Shown piece by piece: positions 8,126 to 15,856 of a DNA stretch of 35,471 nt. The DNA is taken from NCBI GenBank assembly GCA_025358155.1, contig JANYKR010000237.1, positions 1 through 35,471 of the forward strand. The letters run 5' to 3'. The stretch is from Betaproteobacteria bacterium. GTDB taxonomy: Bacteria > Pseudomonadota > Gammaproteobacteria > Burkholderiales > Burkholderiaceae_C. Under the pieces are notes generated by a model. The model saw only the letters and a program-made list of their open reading frames with translations, was not told the DNA's origin and searched no databases. A program made the position numbers and the translations under genes. Each line of letters starts with the position of its first letter. Position 1 is the stretch's first letter.

Positions 8126-8659
8126 CTACGCAGGCCTCTCCACCACCGCCTTGAGTTTGGCCAGGCCGGCCTCGAAATCCTTGCCGATCAGCTTGTCCAT
8201 GCTGAAAAAAACCGACATCAGCTTGGAGACGAAGGGCATCGGTCCGGCCATGGTCCAGGTCAGGCCGGTGCTTGCACCCTCGGGTACCAGGCTGAAGACG
8301 GTGGTGTTGTGGCCCTCGAAAGGCCGCAGAAAGTCGAGCTTGATCTCTACCTGCCTGGCGGGCTGCGCGCCGGTGATCTCCATGCGGCCGGCCCCCACTG
8401 CCTTGTTGCCGTCCCAGGCATAGACCGCGCCGGGTCCGCTGGCCGGGCCACTGAATTCGCGTTTCATGGCCGGGTCCAGGGCCTCCCAGGGTGACCATTC
8501 GGCCCATCGGTGAAAGTCATTGACCATCACAAAGACCTTGTCGGCCGGCGCTTGCAGGCGGGCGCTGCGCTGCACGGTAAAGCTGTCGGGCTGGCGCACG
8601 GCCAGGCCCAGCACCACCAGCACAGCGACAACCACGACGAGGGCGATGAGCTTGAGCAT
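8126..8659 (-). CDS. SRPBCC (START-like) family protein with N-terminal membrane anchor
   Basis: 177-residue protein. An N-terminal hydrophobic helix (residues about 3-20, LKLIALVVVVAVLVVLGL) anchors or exports a SRPBCC hydrophobic-ligand-binding domain beginning FTVQRSARLQAPADKVFVMVNDFHRWAEWSPWEALDP, the characteristic polyketide-cyclase/Bet v 1-like opening. The start at 8659 is preferred over the in-frame codon at 8680 because CAGGAGAC lies just before it. The gene is 34 bp downstream of the hybrid histidine kinase on the same strand and may be its last operon member. Ligand unknown. Confidence 0.85.
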   Translation of the reverse strand: MLKLIALVVVVAVLVVLGLAVRQPDSFTVQRSARLQAPADKVFVMVNDFHRWAEWSPWEALDPAMKREFSGPASGPGAVYAWDGNKAVGAGRMEITGAQPARQVEIKLDFLRPFEGHNTTVFSLVPEGASTGLTWTMAGPMPFVSKLMSVFFSMDKLIGKDFEAGLAKLKAVVERPA

Positions 8660-8693
8660 GTACTTGTCTCCTGGGTTCACTTCAGCGAGCGGT

Positions 8694-11258
8694 TCAGGAC
8701 GCCAGATCGTGTGGGGACGGCGGTGCTGCCGCTGGCAGGGTCAGCCCGCTGGCCGGTGGCGCTGCTGGCAGCACTGACTGGATCGCTGCGGCCAGCAGGC
8801 GCGGGTCGATTGGTTTGGAGACCACGGCGTTCATGCCGGCCTGCCGGTACTCGTCTTGCTGCTCGGTCATGACATTGGCCGTCATCGCCAGGATCGGGAT
8901 GGCAGCCACAGCGCCTGGCAGCGCACGTATCGCCAGCGTGGCAGCCAAGCCGTCCATCTCGGGCATCTGGATGTCCATCAGCACCAGATCGTAGTGGGCG
9001 GCCTGCACCTGGTGCAAGGCCTCGATGCCGTTGCTGACCATGTCGCAGAAGTGGCCGCCTTGCTCGATCAGCGCCTTGATCAGCAACTGGTTGACCGCGT
9101 TGTCCTCGGCCGCCAGGATGCGCAGCGGCGGCAACTGTGCCAGCGGCGCCCGGCCCTGTGCCGGCCAGCTGGGCTCGGCGGCGGGCCACAGCGACGCCGT
9201 GCTGCCCAGTGCCAGCGGCAGCTCGACACAAAAGCAGCTGCCCTGGCCCAGTTCACTGCGCACGCTGATCTCGCCCTGCATCAGCGCAACGATCTCGCGG
9301 GTGATTGCCAACCCCAGGCCGGTGCCGCCGTAGCGCCGCGCGGTTGAACTGTCGGCCTGGTTGAAGCGGGTGAAGAGCCGGGGCAATTCACCCTCGGCAA
9401 TGCCGATGCCGGTGTCATGCACGGCAATCAGCAGGCTGATGCGGTCGCCGGCCAGCGGGCGCTGCGACAGCTCGACCCGCACACCGCCGTGCTCGGTGAA
9501 TTTGAGCGCATTGCCGATCAGGTTGAACAGTATCTGGCGCAGCCGGCTGGCGTCGCCACACAGCACTGGCGACAGGTCGGGCGGCGCCTGCAGGATCAGG
9601 TTCAGCCCCAGCGCTTGGGCCCGCACAGCGAGCAACGAAACCACGTCCTGCACCGTGTCGACCACTGCAAACGGCAGGATTTCAAGCTCCATCCGGCCGG
9701 CCTCGATCTTGGACAGGTCGAGGATGTCGTTGAGCACCGCCAGCAGGCTCTGGCCCGAGCTGCGGATGAGCTGGGCCTGGCGTTGCTGGACGCTGTCGAG
9801 CGGGCTGGCCAGCAGCAGGCCGATCATGCCGAGCACGCCATTGAGCGGGGTGCGCATCTCGTGGCTCATGGTGGCCAGAAACCGCGACTTGGCCTCGTTG
9901 GCGGCCTCGGCGGCACTCTTGGCGCGGGACAGCTCGCGCTCGGTGGTGGTGATGTCACGGTAGACACAGACGGTGCCGCCGTCGGGGGTGCGGCGCTCGA
10001 CCGTGTGCACCACCCGGGTGTCCGACACCAGTTGCTGGGTGTAACCGCCGCCGGCTTGCTCGCGCGCGGCGCGCCGCCGCTCGACCCAGGCGGCGCGTTC
10101 ATGCGGTGTGCCTTGCGGCAGCAGCGCGGTGGCCGCCGCTTCGGCCAGCGACTGGAACGACAGCCCGACCCGGATCACATCGGCCAACCAGGGAAACAGC
10201 TCGACATAGCGCCGGTTCCAGACTCTGACCCGGTCGTTCGGGTCGAGCAGCAACAGGCCGTCGTTCATCGAGGCCATCGCCTGGTCCAGCATGATCTTGG
10301 AGGCTGCCAGCTCCCGGCGCGCCCGGCCGATCCGGCTGAAGTGGCCCTGGCCCAGAGCAGCAGCGGCCAGCAGCATGGCGATGAAGCCAGCGGCAACCGC
10401 GATCACCAGCGTGCGGTGGCGCTCGGCCTCCTGCAGCGCAACATCCAGCCGCAGGCTGGCGGCCAGCAGCACACCGGGGTAGAGCGTGGCCCGGGCCACC
10501 AGGATGGCGGGCGCACCGTCGAGCCGGCCCGGCGCACGCCAGGCCTGCCCGGTGGCCGAGGCCTGCGTCAGCACCGGCCGCAGTTGCCGCACGCCGGCCT
10601 GCTCAGTGCCCGGCACGCTGACCAGCAAGCGGCCGTCACTGCGCTCCAGCGTCACCGTCAGGCCGGCAATATCGACAGACTGGGCGGCGATGCCGGCCAC
10701 CAGCGAGACCGGCATCTCGGCCACCAGCACCGCCGGCTGGCCGCCCCAGCGCACCGGCCGGGCAAAGTAGAGCGCGGGCTCGGCGGTGGCGCCATTGAGG
10801 ATCGGGTCGCTGATGCGCAGCCCGGGCATGGCCTGGTCCAGCACCTCGGCAACAAACATCGGCGGCAGCACCACCCCCAGCCGCCGGCTGCCGCCCTTGC
10901 CTGCCGCCAGCACCTGGCCGTCGGCATCCAGCAGCGACACCTCGCGCAATTGCAGGTTCTGCTGTGTCACCTGGGCCAACAAGCGGCTGGCGGCAGCGCC
11001 GGCGGCCGGGCCGCCGTGGCCCGGATTGAGGTCGGCCAAGGGTTCGGCCAGGCCGGCCAGCAACAGGTCGATGCCCAGAAAACTGCGGTTGATCGCGGCC
11101 TCGGCACCGCTGACAAAGCGGGTGACACGGGCCTCGCCGCCGGCCAGGGCCTCGGCCCGCTGGCTGCGCAACAGCGTGCCGGCGGCTAGCACCACCGCGA
11201 GCACAAACAGCGCTGCGCCGCCCCAGAGGATGGCACGCACGCGGCGGTCAGCGTTCAT
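8694..11258 (-). CDS. Hybrid sensor histidine kinase with periplasmic sensor, PAS and receiver domains
   Basis: 854-residue membrane kinase. Order: membrane helix 1 (about 9-31), a periplasmic sensor region (about 32-281, looks like a double-Cache fold: EVSLLDADGQVLAAG, then YFARPVRWGGQPAVLVAEMP), membrane helix 2 (about 283-303), PAS domain (about 320-440, MASMNDGLLLLDPNDRVRVWN), a coiled segment rich in Ala/Glu, HisKA with phosphoacceptor H466 (SHEMRTPLNG), HATPase with N box (NLIGNALKF), DTGIGI and GGTGLGLAI, and a C-terminal receiver with D762 (LMDIQMPEMDG) and K815. It has no output domain, so the phosphate probably passes to a regulator encoded elsewhere. A DctP-like binding protein gene ends ten bases upstream, suggesting the two form one sensing unit. 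Confidence 0.93.
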   Translation of the reverse strand: MNADRRVRAILWGGAALFVLAVVLAAGTLLRSQRAEALAGGEARVTRFVSGAEAAINRSFLGIDLLLAGLAEPLADLNPGHGGPAAGAAASRLLAQVTQQNLQLREVSLLDADGQVLAAGKGGSRRLGVVLPPMFVAEVLDQAMPGLRISDPILNGATAEPALYFARPVRWGGQPAVLVAEMPVSLVAGIAAQSVDIAGLTVTLERSDGRLLVSVPGTEQAGVRQLRPVLTQASATGQAWRAPGRLDGAPAILVARATLYPGVLLAASLRLDVALQEAERHRTLVIAVAAGFIAMLLAAAALGQGHFSRIGRARRELAASKIMLDQAMASMNDGLLLLDPNDRVRVWNRRYVELFPWLADVIRVGLSFQSLAEAAATALLPQGTPHERAAWVERRRAAREQAGGGYTQQLVSDTRVVHTVERRTPDGGTVCVYRDITTTERELSRAKSAAEAANEAKSRFLATMSHEMRTPLNGVLGMIGLLLASPLDSVQQRQAQLIRSSGQSLLAVLNDILDLSKIEAGRMELEILPFAVVDTVQDVVSLLAVRAQALGLNLILQAPPDLSPVLCGDASRLRQILFNLIGNALKFTEHGGVRVELSQRPLAGDRISLLIAVHDTGIGIAEGELPRLFTRFNQADSSTARRYGGTGLGLAITREIVALMQGEISVRSELGQGSCFCVELPLALGSTASLWPAAEPSWPAQGRAPLAQLPPLRILAAEDNAVNQLLIKALIEQGGHFCDMVSNGIEALHQVQAAHYDLVLMDIQMPEMDGLAATLAIRALPGAVAAIPILAMTANVMTEQQDEYRQAGMNAVVSKPIDPRLLAAAIQSVLPAAPPASGLTLPAAAPPSPHDLAS

Positions 11259-11268
11259 GGCGGCCGGG

Positions 11269-12456
11269 TCAAAGCAGGGGTTTGGCCGTCACACCGGACA
11301 CCGGGGCCAGCGTGGCGTTCCAGATCTCGGCGCAGCCCGCGCCGCAGCGCTGCACCCAGCGGGGCAGCGTGGTGCGGGTCAACAGGTCGCGCAGCCGGGC
11401 TCGGTCGGCGCTGCTGGGCGAGACTTGAACCATCTGGCCGCGCTGGCTGTTGCGGCAGGGCCCGGTGCCGGTGTTGCAGGCCAGGCCCTCACCGGTTTCA
11501 CGCTCGGCCTCGGCCCAGATCGATTGCTCCAGCAGCGGCAGTTGCTGCTGCAGCAGGCCGCGCAACTCGGGGCTGAGTGAGGCCCAGGCGGCGCCGTTGG
11601 CAGCAAACGCCGACAAGCCCCAGCTGATCGCCAGGGTGTGCAGGTGGCTGGTGACCTGGTGCAAACCGATGGTGTTGCCCGACGTGGCGCCGGTGATGGC
11701 GCAGTCGATGGCGTCAGCGCGGGCCTGCGGCACGATGTCAACAAACGGCAGCAGCAGCGGCGTGGCCCCCAGCGCCTCGACCAGATCGGCCATCGGCACG
11801 CCCGACACCCGGATGCGCCGGCCGCGCAAGTCGCCCAGGCCGTTGAAGGCCTGCTTGCAAAACAAGACTTGCGCCGGGTAGGCGTACACCGCCAGCAGCT
11901 CCAGGCCGTGGCGCTGGCGCAGGCGCGCGGCCAATGCCGGGCGAAACGCGGCCACGCTGCGCCGCAAGCTGGCCATGTCGGGGTTGAGGCCCGGCAGGTC
12001 GGGCGCAGCGATCAGTGCATCCTCGGCGCCGGCCAGGTTGAGTTGGGCCGTGCCGAACGGCACCACGCCTTGCTGCATCAGGCGCAGCATGTCCTGGCCC
12101 CGGATGCCGGCCCGGTCAAACGGCACGATTTCGGCCTGCACTCGCCCGCCGGTCAACGCCGGCAGGGTCTGGGTCCAGAAGGGCAGCTCGTGCCGGGTGT
12201 ACTGGTTGAGCGATGCCAGGCCGCCGACGATGCGCAGCGAGGCGGCGGGTACGGCAATGAGCGCCGGGCTCGACGCCGGGCTCGGCTTGGGCGCTGAAGT
12301 GCCGGGCGTCGCCAGCGCCGGGCCGCACTGCCAGCCCAGGCCCAGCACCAGCAGCAACAGGGCTGGAAGCCCGCTTGCCGCTGGCCGGCGCGCCGCGGCC
12401 CGGCGTCGCCTTAGGGCTGGCCGGCAGCGAGTCACTGTCACATCAGGGAGCTTCAT
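11269..12456 (-). CDS. TRAP-type (DctP family) periplasmic solute-binding protein
   Basis: 395 residues. A long basic N-terminus precedes the signal helix GLPALLLLVLGLG, with a likely cut after ALA near residue 49. The mature part carries TRAP receptor features: ELPFWTQTLPALTGGRVQAEIVPFD, DMLRLMQQGVVPFGTAQLN, and LGDLRGRRIRVSGVPMADLVEALGATPLLLPFVDI, the last being the classic DctP ligand block with the conserved Arg. GGAG lies five bases before the ATG. No DctQ or DctM membrane genes are adjacent; instead a hybrid kinase starts ten bases downstream, so the protein may serve signalling rather than transport. Four Cys residues near the C-terminus (CNTGTGPC, CGAGC) may form two disulfides. Confidence 0.87.
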   Translation of the reverse strand: MKLPDVTVTRCRPALRRRRAAARRPAASGLPALLLLVLGLGWQCGPALATPGTSAPKPSPASSPALIAVPAASLRIVGGLASLNQYTRHELPFWTQTLPALTGGRVQAEIVPFDRAGIRGQDMLRLMQQGVVPFGTAQLNLAGAEDALIAAPDLPGLNPDMASLRRSVAAFRPALAARLRQRHGLELLAVYAYPAQVLFCKQAFNGLGDLRGRRIRVSGVPMADLVEALGATPLLLPFVDIVPQARADAIDCAITGATSGNTIGLHQVTSHLHTLAISWGLSAFAANGAAWASLSPELRGLLQQQLPLLEQSIWAEAERETGEGLACNTGTGPCRNSQRGQMVQVSPSSADRARLRDLLTRTTLPRWVQRCGAGCAEIWNATLAPVSGVTAKPLL

Positions 12457-12598
12457 GGTCACTCCATTTTGAGCCTTAGGTTTTTGGCGGGGATTGTGCG
12501 GCAAACGGCCTGCACTTGACGACAGCGCGGGTTGAAGTGCCGCGACATCCGCTACGCTGCGGGTCATGCAATGCGCCGGCTCGGCGCCGGGAGCAATG

Positions 12599-13828
12599 AT
12601 GGCCTTGAACAAAATCCTCGTCGCCCAGGGCGGTGGCCCTACCGCAGTCATCAACCAGAGCCTGGTGGGCGTGGTGATGGAAGCACGCCGCCACAAAGGC
12701 ATCGACCTGGTGTATGGCGCGCGCCACGGCGTGAGGGGCATTGTCAACGAGGATTTTGTTGACCTGACGCAAGAGACCAGCCACAACCTGGAGCTGGTGG
12801 CCGGCACGCCCTCGTCAGCGCTGGGCAGCACCCGCGACAAGCCCGACCTGGCCTACTGCCAGAAGATCTTCAGGGTGCTGCAGGCGCACGAAATCGGTCA
12901 TTTTTTCTACATCGGCGGCAACGATTCGTCAGACACCGTGCGCATCGTCAGCGAGCAGGCGCGCGCTGCCGGCTACCCGCTGCGCTGCATCCACATCCCC
13001 AAGACCATCGACAACGATTTGGTGGGCAGCGACCACACGCCGGGGTTCCCGTCGGCGGCGCGCTTTGTGGCCTCGGCGTTTGCAGGCGCCAACCTCGACA
13101 ACGCCGCACTGCCGGGCGTCTACCTGGGCGTGGTGATGGGGCGGCACGCGGGCTTCTTGACGGCCGCCTCGGCGCTGGGCAAGAAGTTCCCGGACGACGG
13201 GCCGCATTTGATCTACCTGCCCGAGCGGGTGTTCGAGATCGACAAGTTCCTGGCCGACGTCAAGGCGGTGTACGCCCGCTATGGCCGCTGCGTGGTGGCG
13301 GTGAGCGAGGGCATCCATGACGCCAACGGCGTGCCGATCCTGGCCCGGCTGGCGCAAGACCTGGAGCGTGACGACCACGGCAACGTGCAGCTCTCGGGCA
13401 CCGGCGCACTGGCCGACCTGCTGTGCGAGGAGATCAAGGCCAAGCTCGGCATCAAGCGGGTACGGGGTGACACTTTCGGCTACCTGCAGCGCAGCTTCAT
13501 CGGTTGTGTGTCGGATGTGGACCAGCGCGAGGCCCGTGAGGTGGGCGAGAAGGCGGTGCAGTACGCGATGTGGGGCATCAATGGCGAGCAGCGCGACGGC
13601 TCGGTGGCGATCGTGCGCACCGGCTACTACTCGGCCGACTACACCTTGCTACCGCTCGAGGCCGTTGCCGGCAAGACCCGGGTGATGGAAGACCACTTCA
13701 TCAACGACGCCGGCACCGACGTGACGGATGCCTTTCGGCTCTACCTGCGGCCCTTGCTGGGCTCGGGCCTGCCCGACGCCTACCGGCTGCGGCCGGCGCC
13801 GGTGGCCAAGGTGCTGGCCGCCTCCTGA
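12599..13828 (+). CDS. 6-phosphofructokinase, predicted pyrophosphate-dependent type
   Basis: 409-residue cytoplasmic glycolytic enzyme converting fructose 6-phosphate to the 1,6-bisphosphate. The phosphoryl-donor loop is GGND (106-109) instead of the ATP-type GGDG, and the catalytic segment is PKTIDND (134-140) instead of PGTIDND. In this family Asp and Lys at these two positions mark use of pyrophosphate, which makes the reaction reversible. MGRHAG, the fructose-6-phosphate loop, is present near residue 182. Start: ATG codons lie at 12596 and 12599; GGAG at 12590 gives better spacing to the second. The frame opens earlier at 12566, but that adds a non-conserved leader. Stands alone, convergent with the LysR gene, nine bases apart. 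Confidence 0.92.
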   Translation: MALNKILVAQGGGPTAVINQSLVGVVMEARRHKGIDLVYGARHGVRGIVNEDFVDLTQETSHNLELVAGTPSSALGSTRDKPDLAYCQKIFRVLQAHEIGHFFYIGGNDSSDTVRIVSEQARAAGYPLRCIHIPKTIDNDLVGSDHTPGFPSAARFVASAFAGANLDNAALPGVYLGVVMGRHAGFLTAASALGKKFPDDGPHLIYLPERVFEIDKFLADVKAVYARYGRCVVAVSEGIHDANGVPILARLAQDLERDDHGNVQLSGTGALADLLCEEIKAKLGIKRVRGDTFGYLQRSFIGCVSDVDQREAREVGEKAVQYAMWGINGEQRDGSVAIVRTGYYSADYTLLPLEAVAGKTRVMEDHFINDAGTDVTDAFRLYLRPLLGSGLPDAYRLRPAPVAKVLAAS

Positions 13829-13837
13829 CGCCGGGGC

Positions 13838-14758
13838 CTACGCCGGCCCCTCGCCCCAGGCCCGCAGCGCCTGGGCCAGAAAGTCGAACACTACCTTCTG
13901 CCGCCGGCTGGCCCGCAACTCGCGGTGGGCGGTCAGCCAGACCGGCAGCACCGGCAACGCCAGCCCGGGCAGCACCGCCACCAGCTCAGGGGTGCGGCGC
14001 GCCAGCGGCGCCATCACCACGCCGATGCCCAGGCCCTGGCGCACGGCCTCCAGGTTGACGATCTGGTTGTCGCAGCGGAAGGCAAAAAACCGCCGGTCGA
14101 CGTTGAAGCCAGCGGCGCGGAAGCCCTCGATCATCTGGCTGGACTGGTCGAACCCGATCCAGCGGCCCTGCGCCAGTGTGTCGGGGCTGGGCGGCCCGCC
14201 GTGGGCAGCCAGCAGGTCGCGGTGGGCGTAAAAGCCCAAGGGCCAGTCGGCAATGTGGCGGGTGATCAGGCTGCCCTGGGTCGGGCGCAGCATGCGCACG
14301 GCGATGTCGGCCTCGCGCTCGAGCAAGTTGGACAAGGTGTCACCGGGCACCAGCTCGATCTGGACCTCGGGGTGGCGGCGCGCCAGTTGTGCCAGCAGCG
14401 CCGGCAGCACCTGGCTGGCCACCACCTCACTGGCGGTCAGCCGCACCGTGCCGGCCAGCTGACCGGTCGCGCTGCTGGCCGCCTCGGCCGCCAGCGCGAT
14501 GGCCTGGGCAGCGGCCAGCATGCGCGCGGCCGGCTCGGCCAGGGCCAGTGCCTGTGCGGTGGGCCGCAGCCGGCGGGCGCCCCGTTCGAACAGCGGTGCG
14601 CCCAGCGCCGCCTCCAGCGCCGCGATCTGCCGGCTCAGCGTGGGCTGGCTGGTGCCCAGGCGCAGCGCAGCCTGGGTCAATGAACCGTGCGCCAGCACGG
14701 CGCCCAAGGCGCGCAGCAGGTTCCAGTCGAGTGAGGCGGGGTCAAAAGCGGTGGCCAT
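13838..14758 (-). CDS. LysR family transcriptional regulator
   Basis: 306 residues. N-terminal winged helix-turn-helix (about 12-72): WNLLRALGAVLAHGSLTQAALRLGTSQPTLSRQIAALEAALGAPLFER, with the LysR signature around AALRLGTSQPTLSRQI. The C-terminal inducer-binding domain (about 95-300) opens GTVRLTASEVVASQVLP and is of the usual length. The preferred start is ATG 14758; an in-frame TTG lies nine bases upstream. It is divergent from an NAD(P)-binding protein gene with a perfect palindrome in the 111-bp spacer, the standard LysR arrangement, so it probably controls that gene and itself. Effector unknown. Confidence 0.92.
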   Translation of the reverse strand: MATAFDPASLDWNLLRALGAVLAHGSLTQAALRLGTSQPTLSRQIAALEAALGAPLFERGARRLRPTAQALALAEPAARMLAAAQAIALAAEAASSATGQLAGTVRLTASEVVASQVLPALLAQLARRHPEVQIELVPGDTLSNLLEREADIAVRMLRPTQGSLITRHIADWPLGFYAHRDLLAAHGGPPSPDTLAQGRWIGFDQSSQMIEGFRAAGFNVDRRFFAFRCDNQIVNLEAVRQGLGIGVVMAPLARRTPELVAVLPGLALPVLPVWLTAHRELRASRRQKVVFDFLAQALRAWGEGPA

Positions 14759-14771
14759 CGCAGTCAATTTT

Positions 14772-14787
14772 TATTCAATTATGAATA
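14772..14787. promoter_or_regulatory. Candidate LysR operator between divergent genes
   Basis: TATTCA-ATTA-TGAATA is a perfect six-base inverted repeat with a four-base centre, in an AT-rich island inside a very GC-rich region. It lies 14 bases before the regulator's ATG and about 80 bases before the divergent reductase. It contains T-N11-A pairs as expected for LysR boxes. The position would let the regulator repress itself and activate its neighbour. Confidence 0.6.
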
Positions 14788-14869
14788 TCAGTCTTGCTTG
14801 CATCCCTCTTCACATGAATTGCCCGGTCCCGCAGCATGCAGGCCTCTGCAACCGGACTGGAGAACGATG

Positions 14870-15856
14870 ATGGCAAGCGTGATGGTGTTGGGCACCAACG
14901 GGCGTCTGGGGCGGGCGGCGGTGCTGGCCTTTGCGGCCGCCGGCTGGACCGTGACCGCACAACTGCGGCGGGCGCCGCGTGCGGCGCTGCCGCCCGGGGT
15001 GCGCCTGGTGGAGGCCGATGCGCTGGATCTGCCCGCGCTGGCCCGGGCCGGACGGGGCGTGGACGTGATCGTCAACGCGCTCAGCCCCGACTACACCCGA
15101 TGGGCAACGCTGTTGCCACCGATCACCGCTGCGACGCTTGCGCTGGCGCGGGCCACCGGCGCCACGCTGATGCTGCCGGGCAATGTCTACAACTACGGCA
15201 ACCGCTTGCCCGCCGTGCTGCAGGCCGACACGCCCTTTGTCGCCAGCCATCCCAAGGCGGCCCAGCGCATCGCGCTGGAGGCTGCGCTGGCCGAAGCCGC
15301 CCTGGCCCACGGCGCGCCCGGTGCGCGCAGCATCGTGATTCGGGCCGGTGACTTTCTGGGCGATTCGGGCACCTGGCTGGACCTGGCCATGGGCAAGCGC
15401 CTGGCCCAGGGCAAGTTTGTGCAGATGGGGCCGGCCGACCTGCCGCATGCCTGGGCCTGGCTGCCCGACCTGGCGCGGGTGTTTGTGGCGGTGGCGGAGC
15501 GCCGGGGCGGGCTGGCGCCACACGCCAGCCTCAACTGCGCCGGCATCACGCTGACCGGCGCCGAGTTGCAGGCCGCATTCGAGGCCGCGCTGGGCCGGCC
15601 ACTCAAGCGCAGCGCGTTCCCGTGGCCACTGCTGCGGCTGGCCACGCCGTTCTCGCCGATGTTGCGGTCGCTGTTCGAGATGCGCTACCTGTGGCAGCGC
15701 CCGCACCGGCTGGACGACGCGCCGCTGCGGGCCTTGCTGGGCACGCTGCCAGCCACGCCGCTGGCTGAAGTGGTGCAGCACTGCCTGGCGGGCTTGACCG
15801 GCCTGCCCGGCTTGCCCGCCACGCCGATCAGAACCGAAACTCGCCGCGCAAGTTGA
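14870..15856 (+). CDS. NAD(P)-binding Rossmann-fold protein (NmrA/epimerase-like)
   Basis: 328-residue atypical short-chain dehydrogenase/epimerase. The dinucleotide loop is at the N-terminus: MVLGTNGRLGRAAVLAF (G-x-x-G-x-x-G). Then VEADALDLPAL and DVIVNALSP fit strands beta3-beta4. A NVYNYG motif near residue 107 may carry the catalytic Tyr, but no typical YxxxK follows. The C-terminal half resembles extended-type reductases acting on small sugars or phenolics. Adjacent ATGs at 14867 and 14870; the GGAG at 14859 supports either. Divergent from the LysR gene that probably regulates it. Its last 29 bases overlap the end of the convergent TonB-receptor gene. Substrate unknown. Confidence 0.8.
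   Translation: MASVMVLGTNGRLGRAAVLAFAAAGWTVTAQLRRAPRAALPPGVRLVEADALDLPALARAGRGVDVIVNALSPDYTRWATLLPPITAATLALARATGATLMLPGNVYNYGNRLPAVLQADTPFVASHPKAAQRIALEAALAEAALAHGAPGARSIVIRAGDFLGDSGTWLDLAMGKRLAQGKFVQMGPADLPHAWAWLPDLARVFVAVAERRGGLAPHASLNCAGITLTGAELQAAFEAALGRPLKRSAFPWPLLRLATPFSPMLRSLFEMRYLWQRPHRLDDAPLRALLGTLPATPLAEVVQHCLAGLTGLPGLPATPIRTETRRAS

Noticed and set aside
9417-11189. 590-residue open frame on the plus strand
   Set aside because: It lies wholly antisense to the histidine kinase, whose domains are clear, and its translation is low-complexity His/Gln/Gly-rich, as expected of a shadow frame in GC-rich DNA.
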